Source of the DNA: Acidimicrobiia bacterium | GTDB taxonomy: Bacteria; Actinomycetota; Acidimicrobiia; Acidimicrobiales; Bin134 | Direction of reading: 5' to 3' | NCBI GenBank assembly: GCA_022825005.1 | Contig: JAJDYU010000051.1 | Coordinates: 1-64,000, forward strand | Length of the DNA: 64,000 nt | Shown here: piece after piece, positions 23,525-31,881 of the stretch | Numbering within the stretch: the first letter of the stretch is position 1 | Layout: every line of letters begins with the position of its first letter | Program-made: the position numbers and the translations under genes | The notes under the pieces: model-generated | Seen by the model: only the letters and a program-made list of their open reading frames with translations | Told to the model about the DNA's origin: nothing | Database searches by the model: none

Positions 23525-24268
23525 GTGGATTTAGGAATCAGCGGACGACGGGCGCTGGTGGCTGCATCATCAGCCGGACTGGGGCTGGCCACTGCGGTGG
23601 CACTGGCTGAAGAAGGGTGCCGGGTGGTGATGAACGGGCGCGACTCCGACCGCCTCAACGAAGCGGCTAACGGCGTGCCTGGCGCCATCCCCATCGTCGG
23701 CGACGTGTCCGATGCGGATGGGGCAACTGCCCTGGTAAGCGCCGCCACCGAGGCCATGGGCGGAATCGACATCCTGGTCACCAACGCCGGCGGTCCGCCC
23801 GGGGGCAACTGGGCCGACACCGACACGAGCCTCTACGCGGCGGCACTTGAGTTGAACCTCATTTCGGTAGTGGCCATGACGAAGGCCGCAGTTCCGGCCA
23901 TGCAGGCCCAGGGCTGGGGTCGGGTGCTGGCCATCACCTCGGTATCGGTTCGCCAACCGCTGAACATGCTCATCTTGTCGAACACAGCCAGAGCCGGAGT
24001 CACCGGCTACCTCAAGACCATGGCCAACCAGGTGGCAGCCGACGGGGTTACCGTCAACTCCCTCCAGCCCGGCTACCACACAACCGACCGGCTTCGGCAG
24101 CTGTTCGGCGATCGGATGGCCGACCTGGAATCGAGTGCCGCCTCCCATTCGGTAGGCGATCCTGCCGACTTCGGCCGGATTGCCGCCTTCTTGTGCTCCG
24201 AGCACGCCCGGTTCGTCACCGGGGCAGCCCTCCCGGTGGATGGCGGCCTCTACGCAGGCCTGCAATAG
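23525..24268 (+). CDS. Atypical SDR lacking the catalytic Tyr and Lys
   Basis: 247 residues with a normal SDR scaffold: N-terminal glycine motif ASSAGLGLA, TNAGG, and a C-terminal FVTGAALPVDGG. Where YxxxK is expected the sequence reads LSNTARAGV, so both catalytic Tyr and Lys are absent. A subgroup of SDRs with this LSN.xR pattern exists, usually annotated as 3-oxoacyl-ACP-reductase-like. It may use another mechanism or be non-catalytic. GTG start supported by a -10 6 nt upstream. It is followed 15 nt later by a Dabb protein. Confidence 0.88.
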   Translation: MDLGISGRRALVAASSAGLGLATAVALAEEGCRVVMNGRDSDRLNEAANGVPGAIPIVGDVSDADGATALVSAATEAMGGIDILVTNAGGPPGGNWADTDTSLYAAALELNLISVVAMTKAAVPAMQAQGWGRVLAITSVSVRQPLNMLILSNTARAGVTGYLKTMANQVAADGVTVNSLQPGYHTTDRLRQLFGDRMADLESSAASHSVGDPADFGRIAAFLCSEHARFVTGAALPVDGGLYAGLQ

Positions 24269-24283
24269 GCAAAAGGAGAAGAC

Positions 24284-24580
24284 ATGATCCGCCACGTTGT
24301 GATGTTCAAGTTCCGAGACGACGCCGACGAGGCCCAGCGCCAGGCAGTGCACGACGCCATCGCCACCATGCCCGAGGCCACCGGGGTGACCGAGGCCTAC
24401 ACCATCGGACCGGATCTGGGACTGGCCGAGGGCAACTTCGACTTCGCCGTCGTCGGGGATTTCGCCGACCGAGACGCCTACCTGACCTACCGCGACCACC
24501 CCGAACACCAGCGGATCATCTTCGACATAATCCGCCCAGCCATCACCGACCGAGCCTCCACCCAGTTCGAGATCCACTGA
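24284..24580 (+). CDS. Dabb (stress-responsive alpha/beta barrel) domain protein
   Basis: 98 residues, a typical single Dabb domain: it begins IRHVVMFKFRDDAD and has the central YTIGPDLGLAEGNFDFAVVGDFADRDAYLTYRDHPEHQ, with the conserved Y.xHP.H element. Dabb proteins are dimeric ferredoxin-like barrels, some acting as small-molecule cyclases or isomerases. AAAGGAGAAG lies upstream of the ATG. It is likely in an operon with the atypical SDR. Confidence 0.9.
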   Translation: MIRHVVMFKFRDDADEAQRQAVHDAIATMPEATGVTEAYTIGPDLGLAEGNFDFAVVGDFADRDAYLTYRDHPEHQRIIFDIIRPAITDRASTQFEIH

Positions 24581-24586
24581 CCCTTC

Positions 24587-24601
24587 CTCGGACATTCCGA
24601 G
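24587..24601 (+). terminator. Possible terminator hairpin after the Dabb gene
   Basis: CTCGGA-CAT-TCCGAG forms a perfect 6-bp stem with a 3-nt loop, starting 6 nt after the Dabb stop codon. No T-run follows, so it may be only a weak terminator. Confidence 0.35.
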
Positions 24602-24618
24602 TGCGGTGGCTTCCTCGG

Positions 24619-24654
24619 TTTTCTAACGACGGCGGCCACGAGGGTAGCGTTTTC
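24619..24654 (+). promoter_or_regulatory. Upstream element A shared with the BVMO gene
   Basis: This 36-bp stretch aligns without gaps to 29273-29308, with 28 of 36 bases identical by my count. Both end in GGTAGC followed by G/T and TTTTC, and both lie just before an oxygenase gene. TAGCGT at 24645-24650 looks like the -10. Confidence 0.5.
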
Positions 24655-24662
24655 CGAGCGAT

Positions 24663-25733
24663 ATGACGGCAACAGCGAACGAACCGCTACCTTCTCCGTT
24701 TCCCGAGGGCTGGTACTTCGTCGCCAGTCGACAATCGCTGGAACAAAACGCCAACCTCATCCGAAGGACTTGGATGGGCGAGGAAATCATTGTCTGGTGC
24801 GACGACAAAAGCGGTGTTTGTGTAGCCAACGCATTTTGCCCTCACTTGGGCGCCGATCTGGGACCCGACGTCGGGGGATGCGTGCGCGACGGGCGGCTTA
24901 TCTGCCCCTTCCACGGATTCGAATACGACACCGGCGGCCAGTGCGTTGCCACTCCCTTTGGCCCACCACCCAAAGCGGCGCGGCTGCGAGTGTTCGAGAC
25001 CCGGGAAATCGCCGGATTGATCTTCGCTTGGTGGGGACTAGGGGGCCGGCAGCCGCAGTGGCACCTGCCTCCGGACGAGCTGGACCAGGCTGGTTGGAGC
25101 AACCACCACATTTGGATATCCCACTTTCCCGGCCACCCCCAGGAAACGACGGAAAATTCCGTGGACTTGGTGCACCTCAGCCACGTCCACGGCTACGACA
25201 GCGTGAGCCGCGTCGACCCATTGGAGATAGATGGGGCCTTCCTAAGGAGCCGCTTCGACTTCTGCACCACGCGACGAATTGCCAAGGTTGCCAAGATGAG
25301 GCTTGATGTCGCCGCCAACGCCCTCATCTACGGGCTTGGCTACTCTTTCGTTGAAATCCGCGAGCGCTCTATTGGCTTGGACATGCGCATGTGGATTTTG
25401 GCCACTCCAATCGACGGCGAGGTGATCGAACTGTCGATCGTGTCGCAGACCGGACCGGTACACAGTCCGAGCCGCAAGATTGCCGGGCTGGCCTTTCTCC
25501 CCGTGAGGCTGCGAGCCCCCATCGTGAACAGGTTCATGGCAGTTTTCCAAAAGCGCGATGTGCTCCAGGACGTGCCGATCTGGAGCACCAAGCAATACCG
25601 TTCCCGCCCCCGCCTGGCGCGCACTGAAGGAGAGATCGGTCAATACAGGGCCTATTGCGCCCAGTTCTATTCCGGCCAGTCTGCTACCGCAGACTGCGAG
25701 ACAGCGGCCGCCGACCTGACTGCGGCCAACTAA
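24663..25733 (+). CDS. Rieske non-heme iron oxygenase (KshA/DAF-36-like)
   Basis: 356 residues. The Rieske [2Fe-2S] ligands are C59-x-H61 and C81-x2-H84. The mononuclear iron site fits D168-x2-H171-x4-H176 in ENSVDLVHLSHVHG, which is the pattern of the 3-ketosteroid 9-alpha-hydroxylase and cholesterol 7-desaturase type group. It probably inserts oxygen into, or desaturates, a large hydrophobic ring compound and needs a separate reductase, not seen here. There is no ribosome site; the ATG lies 12 nt after a -10. It is followed 18 nt later by an FAD oxidoreductase. Confidence 0.92.
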   Translation: MTATANEPLPSPFPEGWYFVASRQSLEQNANLIRRTWMGEEIIVWCDDKSGVCVANAFCPHLGADLGPDVGGCVRDGRLICPFHGFEYDTGGQCVATPFGPPPKAARLRVFETREIAGLIFAWWGLGGRQPQWHLPPDELDQAGWSNHHIWISHFPGHPQETTENSVDLVHLSHVHGYDSVSRVDPLEIDGAFLRSRFDFCTTRRIAKVAKMRLDVAANALIYGLGYSFVEIRERSIGLDMRMWILATPIDGEVIELSIVSQTGPVHSPSRKIAGLAFLPVRLRAPIVNRFMAVFQKRDVLQDVPIWSTKQYRSRPRLARTEGEIGQYRAYCAQFYSGQSATADCETAAADLTAAN

Positions 25734-25751
25734 GGGAGAAGGACGGCGAAA

Positions 25752-27140
25752 GTGGCCAAGGACAAAACGTCTAGTGCGCAGCAGAAAATCGCCATCGTCG
25801 GTGGCGGCATTTCGGGCCTAGGTGCCGCCTGGGGGCTGCACCATCAACCAGACCGCTTTGATTTCCGACTGTTCGAGGCCCAGGAACAGCTCGGCGGCAA
25901 TGCGATCACCGTGAACATGCCGCAAAACGACGGCAGTTCGATTCCCTTCGACATCTCAGTCACCGCGTGCATCCCGTCGGTGTACGACCACATCTTGCTG
26001 TTGATGAAGCAGTTCGACATCGAACTGCTCGACACCAAGTTCAGCTACAGCGTGAAGTACGACGGGCAGATCTACGCCCACGACTTCGATTCCGAAATCA
26101 GAGTGCAGTTGCAATCTGAGATTGACAAGTTCCAACGCCTCCTGCGGCGCCTGCACCGCTTCGGTTGGCTCACCAATTCCCAGTCGAAGGTGCTGAGCCT
26201 TCTGAACCCCTACAACTACGTCAGCATGGGCACGCTGTTGAACCTAGGCGGGTTCTCCGGTGACTTCCGGTACAAGGTTCTCAAGCCCATGTTCGTCAAT
26301 TTTCTAATGGCCACGAACGTGTTCGACATGCCGGCATCCCTGTTCGCCCGGTATCTGGAGTTCTTCGATATCGAGTCGGCCACGCCCATGCAGACGTGGG
26401 ACCAGGGAACGCAAAACATCTACCGCCACTTGTCAGCCGACTTTCAAGACAAGATCTACCTGAACCGGCCGGTCAAAAAGGTGTACCGGTCGAAATCCGG
26501 TGTGGTGGTAGTGGACGCGGCCGGTGTTCGGGAGGAATTCGACGAGGTGATTTTCGCGTGCAACGCCAACCAAACCTTGATGATGCTCGACAAGCCCACT
26601 GCGCTCGAGCGCTATCTGCTTTCGTCGATTCGCTACGAGAGCGAGCTGCATAACCACACGGTGGTCCATTCCGACTCCTCGGTGCTTCCCGACAACGAGG
26701 TGAAGCCGCTCACCACCCGCAGCAACCACATCGAGCAGTACGGCGCGAGGCCGGATAACTACGAGATCACCTACATCATGCACAACCAGCAGCCGTGGGC
26801 GAACCGGTCGGACAAGCCCTGCCTGGTGACCTATAACGCGATCACTCCGATCGACGAGGACAAGATCATCAAGAAGTGGTGGTTCCAGCACATCGTTCAC
26901 GATGTGCGCCACGTCGCCTGGCTGGTCAACTTGTTCCGCTTCGTCCAGGGCAAGCGGCGGACATGGCACTGCGGCGCCCACACGCTGATCAACAGCCAGG
27001 AAACCTGCTTCATCACTGGTCTCGCCGCGGCAAGGCAGCTCGGGGCCGACTACCCCTTCGACGATCGCGCGGCAATGCGCGCCTTCAACTTCTACGGGAG
27101 CCTGATGTACGGCTGGCGCTTCAAGAAAGCGAAGAACTAG
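25752..27140 (+). CDS. FAD/NAD(P)-binding amine-oxidase-like oxidoreductase (COG2907 type)
   Basis: 462 residues with an N-terminal dinucleotide fold (IAIVGGGISGLGAAW, E in FEAQEQLGGNA) and a C-terminal FAD-closing segment. The whole resembles the predicted NAD/FAD-binding proteins often placed beside lipid-modifying genes (COG2907), and more distantly phytoene-desaturase-like enzymes. GTG start at 25752 preceded by GGGAGAAGGACGG. It is co-transcribed with the Rieske oxygenase and convergent with the GPP34-P450 gene (7-bp gap). A role in oxidising or desaturating the same lipid is an inference. Confidence 0.85.
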   Translation: MAKDKTSSAQQKIAIVGGGISGLGAAWGLHHQPDRFDFRLFEAQEQLGGNAITVNMPQNDGSSIPFDISVTACIPSVYDHILLLMKQFDIELLDTKFSYSVKYDGQIYAHDFDSEIRVQLQSEIDKFQRLLRRLHRFGWLTNSQSKVLSLLNPYNYVSMGTLLNLGGFSGDFRYKVLKPMFVNFLMATNVFDMPASLFARYLEFFDIESATPMQTWDQGTQNIYRHLSADFQDKIYLNRPVKKVYRSKSGVVVVDAAGVREEFDEVIFACNANQTLMMLDKPTALERYLLSSIRYESELHNHTVVHSDSSVLPDNEVKPLTTRSNHIEQYGARPDNYEITYIMHNQQPWANRSDKPCLVTYNAITPIDEDKIIKKWWFQHIVHDVRHVAWLVNLFRFVQGKRRTWHCGAHTLINSQETCFITGLAAARQLGADYPFDDRAAMRAFNFYGSLMYGWRFKKAKN

Positions 27141-27147
27141 GCCGGCC

Positions 27148-29175
27148 TCAGAAGGGCAGGTCGTGTCGCTGGTCGGTGACGCGGATCTTCAGCTTCTTGC
27201 TCGGAGACATGGACGGCAACGCGCTGATCTTGAACTTGTAATTCTTGGGGGCGATCTCCAGGTCGTAGTAATGCACCATCATCAGCAGGTTGATCGCCAG
27301 CTGCATTTCCGTCCAACGAGTGCCGAGGCAGGTATGCGTGCCCAACCCATAAGGGGCGTATTGGGTACCCAAGTGCTCCTTGCGGGTTGCCTCATACCGG
27401 TCGATATCGAACTTCCAGGGATCGGGAAATAGGTCGCCCATGTAGTGGGTTGCCGTCTGCGCGACGAACACCCGGGCCCCCTCCGGCAGCTCGTAGCCCT
27501 CTACCACGCAGGCATTCATCACGTTTCGCACCGACACCGGGGCGATCGGGTAGAGCCGCAGGCACTCCATGATGAAGCGGCGAGTGATGTCGGCGCCTTC
27601 TCCGGTCAGCGCGTCGCTGTCGGGATCGCCCTTGGCAAACAAAGCATCGGCCTCATCACGGATCTTCTCGTGGAACTCCGGCTGAGACAGCATGGCGTAG
27701 ACGATGAAGCTGAGCTGATCGCCCACGTACATGCTGGCGATCAGCGGTGCGGAGAGCACAAACCGCAAGTTCGACTCAGGGAGGAACTGTCGATCGCTGG
27801 AGTGCATGTTCAGCAGTTCGTCGGCGAGGTCTCGAGGACATCCCGCCCGCTGGGCGGGGGTGTGGCTGCGCAGCACCCGATCCACCACCTCGCCGACCAG
27901 CTTCGACCGCCGCCTCATGGAGGGGGTCTTCAGCATGAACTTGGGGAGCACCTTGACGAGGTGCGTCAAGAGCGCCCGCTCCTTGAACTTGTGCATGTCG
28001 TTGGCGACATCTTGCGAGTCAATGCTCAACGACAGTGGCGACAACTCGGAGTTGACCAGCATGCGGCACATGGTCACCGCACCCCGCGCTTCTCCGATGT
28101 TCCAAGTGGCTAAGTTCTCGCGGGCCTTGGAAAAAACAAGGTCCAACTGCTCCTCCAGCCTGGCGCGGGAATAGCCGGGCTGAATTGACTTTCGGTACCG
28201 GAAGTGGTCGGCACCGTCGAGGGCGGGCAGCAGTCCTGCGCCCCCGTAGACCTTTTCGAAATCCTCCAGGTAGTCCCTGGCCCTCAGGTGCATACGGCCG
28301 TTTCGGTGTACCCAGTGGTTGGTGTCAGGTCCCGTCAGAAAGATCATGCGTTCCTGGAAGGGCGGCTTGAGGTCGAACACTGGGCCGTATTCCTGGTGGA
28401 GTTCCGCAAAGAGCGCGGGGATGTTGCCGCTGCGAACATGCTTGCTCCTCGCCAGCTTGCGCAGCTTGACCCGGGGAATCTCCTTAGTCAGAGCAGCCCG
28501 CCGGAAGATCGAACCGGAGATGTTCTCGCTGACCGCATCGGCGATGGAGCGACCGATCAGGTCCATCTTGAGGATCTGCTCGACCCGCTGCTCTTGTTCC
28601 TCTTCGATTTCGAAGATGTAGCGCAGCACGTCGCAGGTTTCGATGAGGCAAATGATGATTATGTCTCGGGGACTGGGAATCTCGTTGGTGAAGATCGCCT
28701 TGCTGATACGGGTCTTGACGAACTCGACGGCCGTACCCACTTCAGATCTGGTGTGGAGCCCTGACATCCAGGCGCCTTGGGCCAGCGACCAGAAATCGCC
28801 TTCGTGATGTTGAAGGATCTTCTGGTCGACCAAGCGGTCTAGCGTCGTATCGATGATCGCATCCGCTTGGGGAGCGAGCCGCTCGATCCAGAATTGGGCG
28901 TTGTGCTGTCCCGGTTGCGATCCAATCTCGGCGAGGATGGGATCGAGGGCGGGGTCGCCCGTTCTTGTCTTGTCCAGCAGGGTCAGCGACTCCAAGTCGG
29001 TGTCGATGCGATAAATGAGCGACTACTCGGCCAGAGCCGCCCCTATGACTGCACAGTTCAGGTTCCAACCCGGAACCTGGCGAAAGTAGCCGCTCTCCTC
29101 GTTCAGGAGCGTCAAGACAAGCTCATCGAGCAGAGTTAGTTGGGTAGCTGTTGTGTCACGTTCTGTGATCGTCAT
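27148..29175 (-). pseudogene. GPP34 (GOLPH3-like)-cytochrome P450 fusion interrupted by an in-frame amber codon
   Basis: The reading frame from ATG 29175 to the stop at 27148 is 676 codons and open except for TAG at 29025-29023 (codon 51). Residues 1 to about 210 match a GPP34/GOLPH3 domain: LTLLDELVLTLLNEESG, LNCAVIGAALAE, [TAG], SLIYRIDTD, TGDPALDPILAE, WIERLAPQADAI, PRDIIIICLIETCDVL. One base (TTG to TAG) restores the family Leu there. Residues 230-675 are a P450 with ExxR (ECLR) and heme loop PYGLGTHTCLG. GPP34 proteins bind phosphoinositides or membranes in eukaryotes, so a membrane-tethered P450 is plausible. It is either a recent nonsense mutation, a sequencing error or readthrough; the rest is undamaged. 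A TTG at 28995 would make only a truncated protein. Confidence 0.8.
29023..29025 (-). other. In-frame amber (TAG) codon inside the GPP34 domain
   Basis: The codon falls between LAAE-type (ALAE) and SLIYRID segments of the GPP34 domain, exactly where the family has a Leu. Sequence on both sides continues in one frame, so this is a substitution and not a frameshift. Confidence 0.8.
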
Positions 29176-29272
29176 GAGCGATTTCTCCCCTCTCGCCCGC
29201 TAATGACTCTAATCTTCGCCACTTTCCACAACAACCATTGGGCCTGTTGATTAGTGGCCGATGTCCTCCCCG

Positions 29273-29308
29273 TTTTTCAACGGCAGCGGCCATGCAGGTA
29301 GCTTTTTC
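29273..29308 (+). promoter_or_regulatory. Upstream element B shared with the Rieske gene
   Basis: Counterpart of 24619-24654 (28 of 36 bases identical, ungapped). TAGCTT at 29299-29304 is the -10 candidate for the BVMO gene. It lies 97 bp from the divergent GPP34-P450 start, so it may affect both genes. Confidence 0.5.
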
Positions 29309-29329
29309 GCACGAATGCAAGGGGTAGAC

Positions 29330-30823
29330 ATGAGCAGGCAGGAAGAAAGACCAGCTAGCGGCAACGGGGAGCGAGAACTGCGGATCGCCATCATCGGAGC
29401 CGGACCAGGCGGTTTGTGCGCCGCCATTCGGCTCCGCCAGTTGGGGTTCGAGAACTTCACCGTGCTGGAGAAGGGCAGCGGCGTGGGCGGTACCTGGTAT
29501 CACAACCGCTACCCCGGCTGCGCTTGCGACATCCAATCTGAGCTCTACTCCTTCTCCTTCGAGGTGAACACCACCTGGACCCGACCCTATGCCCGTCAGC
29601 CCGAGATCCTGAGCTACATGGAGCACTGCGCTGAGAAGTACGAGGTGCTCCCCCATTGCCGCTTCAACGACGCCGTCACATCGGCCCGTTGGGACGACGA
29701 CAGCGCCACTTGGACGCTCACCACCGAGTCGGGCGCCGAGGTGACCGCTGACGTGGTGATCAGCGCACTGGGGATGTTCAACGACGTGCCCCTCCCCGAC
29801 ATCGAGGGCTTGGACTCCTTCGAGGGCAAGACCATTCACTCGGCCCGGTGGGACTGGGACCACGACCTCACCGGCGAGACCGTCGGCGTGATCGGCTCGG
29901 CGGCCAGCGCGGTGCAGCTCGTCCCCGAGATCGCCCTCGAGGTGGGCCAGCTCCACGTGTTCCAGCGCACTGCCAACTGGGTGCTGCCCAAAGAGGACGA
30001 CCCCTACACCGACGAGGAGATGGCCGCCCGCCAGGCCGATCCCAGCATCGTGGCGGCCCGACGCGACGAGCTGTTCGAACAGGTGGACACCGGCATGGCC
30101 TTCAAAGACCCCGTGAGGCAGGCCGAGATGGAGGACATCGGCCGCCGAGCCCTTGAGGCGGTGGAAGATCCCGAATTGCGGGCCAAGCTCACCCCCACCC
30201 ACATGTGGGGCTGCAAGCGCCCACTGTTCCACAACGAGTACTTCACCACCTACAACCGCTCCAATGTGGAGCTGGTGACCGATGCCATCGAGCGCATCAC
30301 CCCCAAGGGAGTGCTCACCGTGGACGGCACCGAGCGGGTGATGGACACCATGGTTCTGGCCACCGGGTTCTCCACCACCAAGTACCTGTCGGCCATCGAG
30401 GTGACCGGCCGGGGAGGCTTGGACATCGAGGATGCCTGGAACGACGGCGCCACCGCCTACATGGGCATCACCACCGCCGGGTTCCCCAATCTGTTCATGC
30501 TGTACGGCCCCAACACCAACAACGGGTCGATCATCACCATGATCGAGTACCAGGTGGACTACGCCTTGGCCCACATCCAGCGCCTGGCCGCCGAGCGCCT
30601 GGCCTGGGTGGACGTCAAGGCCGACACCATGGCTGACTACAACGAGTGGGTGCAGGAGGGTATCTCCGAGATCAGGCCCTGGAACGCCAGCTGCAACGGC
30701 TACTACCGCAGCCCCAGCGGCCGCATCGTCACCCAGTGGCCCCACAACATGACCACCTTCAAAGACCAGACCGCCAACATCGATAACGACGCCTACGAAG
30801 TGGCGTCGCTACCGACGGACTGA
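29330..30823 (+). CDS. Baeyer-Villiger monooxygenase-type flavoprotein
   Basis: 497 residues. The FAD motif is IIGAGPGGLCAA, and the NADPH motif lies in the VGVIGSAASAVQLV segment. The BVMO fingerprint FxGxxxHxxxW reads FEGKTIHSARW. It would insert oxygen next to a ketone to form an ester or lactone using NADPH and O2. AAGGGG lies 5 nt before the chosen ATG. An ATG at 29315 is the alternative if the transcript is leaderless, as the shared promoter spacing suggests. It is followed 52 bp later by an SDR that could make the ketone. Substrate unknown. Confidence 0.93.
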   Translation: MSRQEERPASGNGERELRIAIIGAGPGGLCAAIRLRQLGFENFTVLEKGSGVGGTWYHNRYPGCACDIQSELYSFSFEVNTTWTRPYARQPEILSYMEHCAEKYEVLPHCRFNDAVTSARWDDDSATWTLTTESGAEVTADVVISALGMFNDVPLPDIEGLDSFEGKTIHSARWDWDHDLTGETVGVIGSAASAVQLVPEIALEVGQLHVFQRTANWVLPKEDDPYTDEEMAARQADPSIVAARRDELFEQVDTGMAFKDPVRQAEMEDIGRRALEAVEDPELRAKLTPTHMWGCKRPLFHNEYFTTYNRSNVELVTDAIERITPKGVLTVDGTERVMDTMVLATGFSTTKYLSAIEVTGRGGLDIEDAWNDGATAYMGITTAGFPNLFMLYGPNTNNGSIITMIEYQVDYALAHIQRLAAERLAWVDVKADTMADYNEWVQEGISEIRPWNASCNGYYRSPSGRIVTQWPHNMTTFKDQTANIDNDAYEVASLPTD

Positions 30824-30875
30824 GCCGCAGTCGGAGCGCAACCAGAATCCACGTACATCGATAGGGGCCAAGCGA

Positions 30876-31649
30876 ATGACCGGAAGACTCGAAGGCAAGG
30901 TGGCGCTCATTACTGGCAGTGCCCGGGGCCAGGGCGAGGCGGAGGCCCGTCGATTCGTAGCCGAGGGGGCCAAGGTAGCCATCACCGACCTGCGCGACGT
31001 GCTCGGCGAGCAGCTGGCCGCCGAGCTGGGGCCCGACACCTTCTACCAGCAGCTCGACGTGACCCGAGAGGATGACTGGGACGTGGCGGTGGCCGCCACC
31101 GTGGAGCGATTCGGCAAGCTGGACATTCTGGTGAACAATGCCGGGATCGGAGCGTTCGGCACGCTGGTGGGGCTCGACCTGAAAACTCACCACGAGATGA
31201 CCGACATCAACCTCCACGGCGTGTACCTGGGGATGCGGGCGGCCAAGGCCGCGCTGGTGGCCACCGGCAACGGGGCCATCGTGAACATCTCCTCCATCGA
31301 CGGCATCGTCGGCGTGCTGGGCATGACCAGCTACTCCGGCACCAAGTTCGCGGTCACCGGCATGACCCGCTCAGCCGCCATCGAGCTCGGCCCGCTGGGG
31401 GTGCGGGTCAACTCCATCCACCCCGGGGTGATCAACAGCCCCATGGTGCAGGAGGCCCCGCCCGAGACCCGGGCCCGCCTTGATCGGCTCATGGACATGC
31501 AGCCCATCAAGCGCATGGGCGAGCCCGACGAGATCGCCTCGCTGGCCCTGTTCCTGGCCAGCGACGAGGCCAGCTACATCACCGGCGCCCAATTCGTGAT
31601 CGACGGTGGGCATCTGGCCGGGCCCTGGCGGGAGTCGTTCGAGGAGTAG
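30876..31649 (+). CDS. Short-chain dehydrogenase (steroid/alcohol dehydrogenase type)
   Basis: 257 residues with all classic SDR motifs: TGSARGQGEA for the nucleotide, VNNAGIG, Ser in NISSIDG, YSGTK for catalysis, and the GAQFVIDGG end. Asp after the second strand (ITDLRDV) suggests NAD. The family often oxidises ring hydroxyls to ketones. That would supply the BVMO directly upstream, and the gene is co-oriented with it, so a two-step alcohol-to-ester route is a reasonable inference. Confidence 0.93.
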   Translation: MTGRLEGKVALITGSARGQGEAEARRFVAEGAKVAITDLRDVLGEQLAAELGPDTFYQQLDVTREDDWDVAVAATVERFGKLDILVNNAGIGAFGTLVGLDLKTHHEMTDINLHGVYLGMRAAKAALVATGNGAIVNISSIDGIVGVLGMTSYSGTKFAVTGMTRSAAIELGPLGVRVNSIHPGVINSPMVQEAPPETRARLDRLMDMQPIKRMGEPDEIASLALFLASDEASYITGAQFVIDGGHLAGPWRESFEE

Positions 31650-31663
31650 GGGAAGGCGAAGCC

Positions 31664-31783
31664 ATGACCGACACCCTGCCCGACCGCGTCTCCGCCCTAA
31701 CCCCAGTCGACGGCTTCGAGTACCCGCCCCTCCCCGCCAACCTCGCCTACAGCGACCTCCCCGCCCAAATCACCTGGCGCTAA
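31664..31783 (+). CDS. Small 39-residue hypothetical protein (possible N-terminal remnant)
   Basis: ATG at 31664, GGAAGG about 7 nt upstream, TAA at 31781. The protein starts MTDTLPDRVSALTPVDG and ends AQITWR. It begins 14 nt after the SDR stop and looks like a third gene of that operon. I do not recognise it. It could be a real small protein or the truncated start of a longer gene lost at the AT-rich region that follows. Confidence 0.45.
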   Translation: MTDTLPDRVSALTPVDGFEYPPLPANLAYSDLPAQITWR

Positions 31784-31784
31784 A

Positions 31785-31800
31785 GCCGACCGTCGGCCTT
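31785..31800 (+). terminator. Possible terminator hairpin
   Basis: GCCGA-CCG-TCGGC followed by CTT begins directly after the TAA of the 39-residue ORF. The stem is 5 bp with a 3-nt loop, and it is the likely end of the BVMO-SDR transcript. Confidence 0.35.
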
Positions 31801-31832
31801 ATGTCGGACACCTACGGCCGTTGCATAACCAC

Positions 31833-31860
31833 TTGCCTCTGGTTTATTTCTAGATAAACT
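31833..31860 (+). promoter_or_regulatory. Xre gene promoter with palindromic operator
   Basis: TTGCCT (31833-31838) and TAAACT (31855-31860) are -35 and -10 candidates 16 bp apart. Between and overlapping them lies GTTTAT-TTCTAG-ATAAAC (31842-31859), perfect 6-bp arms with a 6-bp spacer. A repressor bound here would block the promoter, so autorepression by the downstream Xre protein is likely. Confidence 0.6.
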
Positions 31861-31881
31861 ACAAATTACTGGAGGTGTCCA

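Noticed and set aside
29023-29025. Pyrrolysine (UAG) readthrough in the GPP34-P450 gene
   Set aside because: The position is a Leu in the family, not a catalytic residue, and there is no methyltransferase context; a nonsense mutation or error is simpler.
29156-30745. A 529-codon minus-strand frame opposite the BVMO gene
   Set aside because: Composition bias only (Gly/Val/His-rich), no motifs; the BVMO on the plus strand has complete FAD and BVMO motifs.
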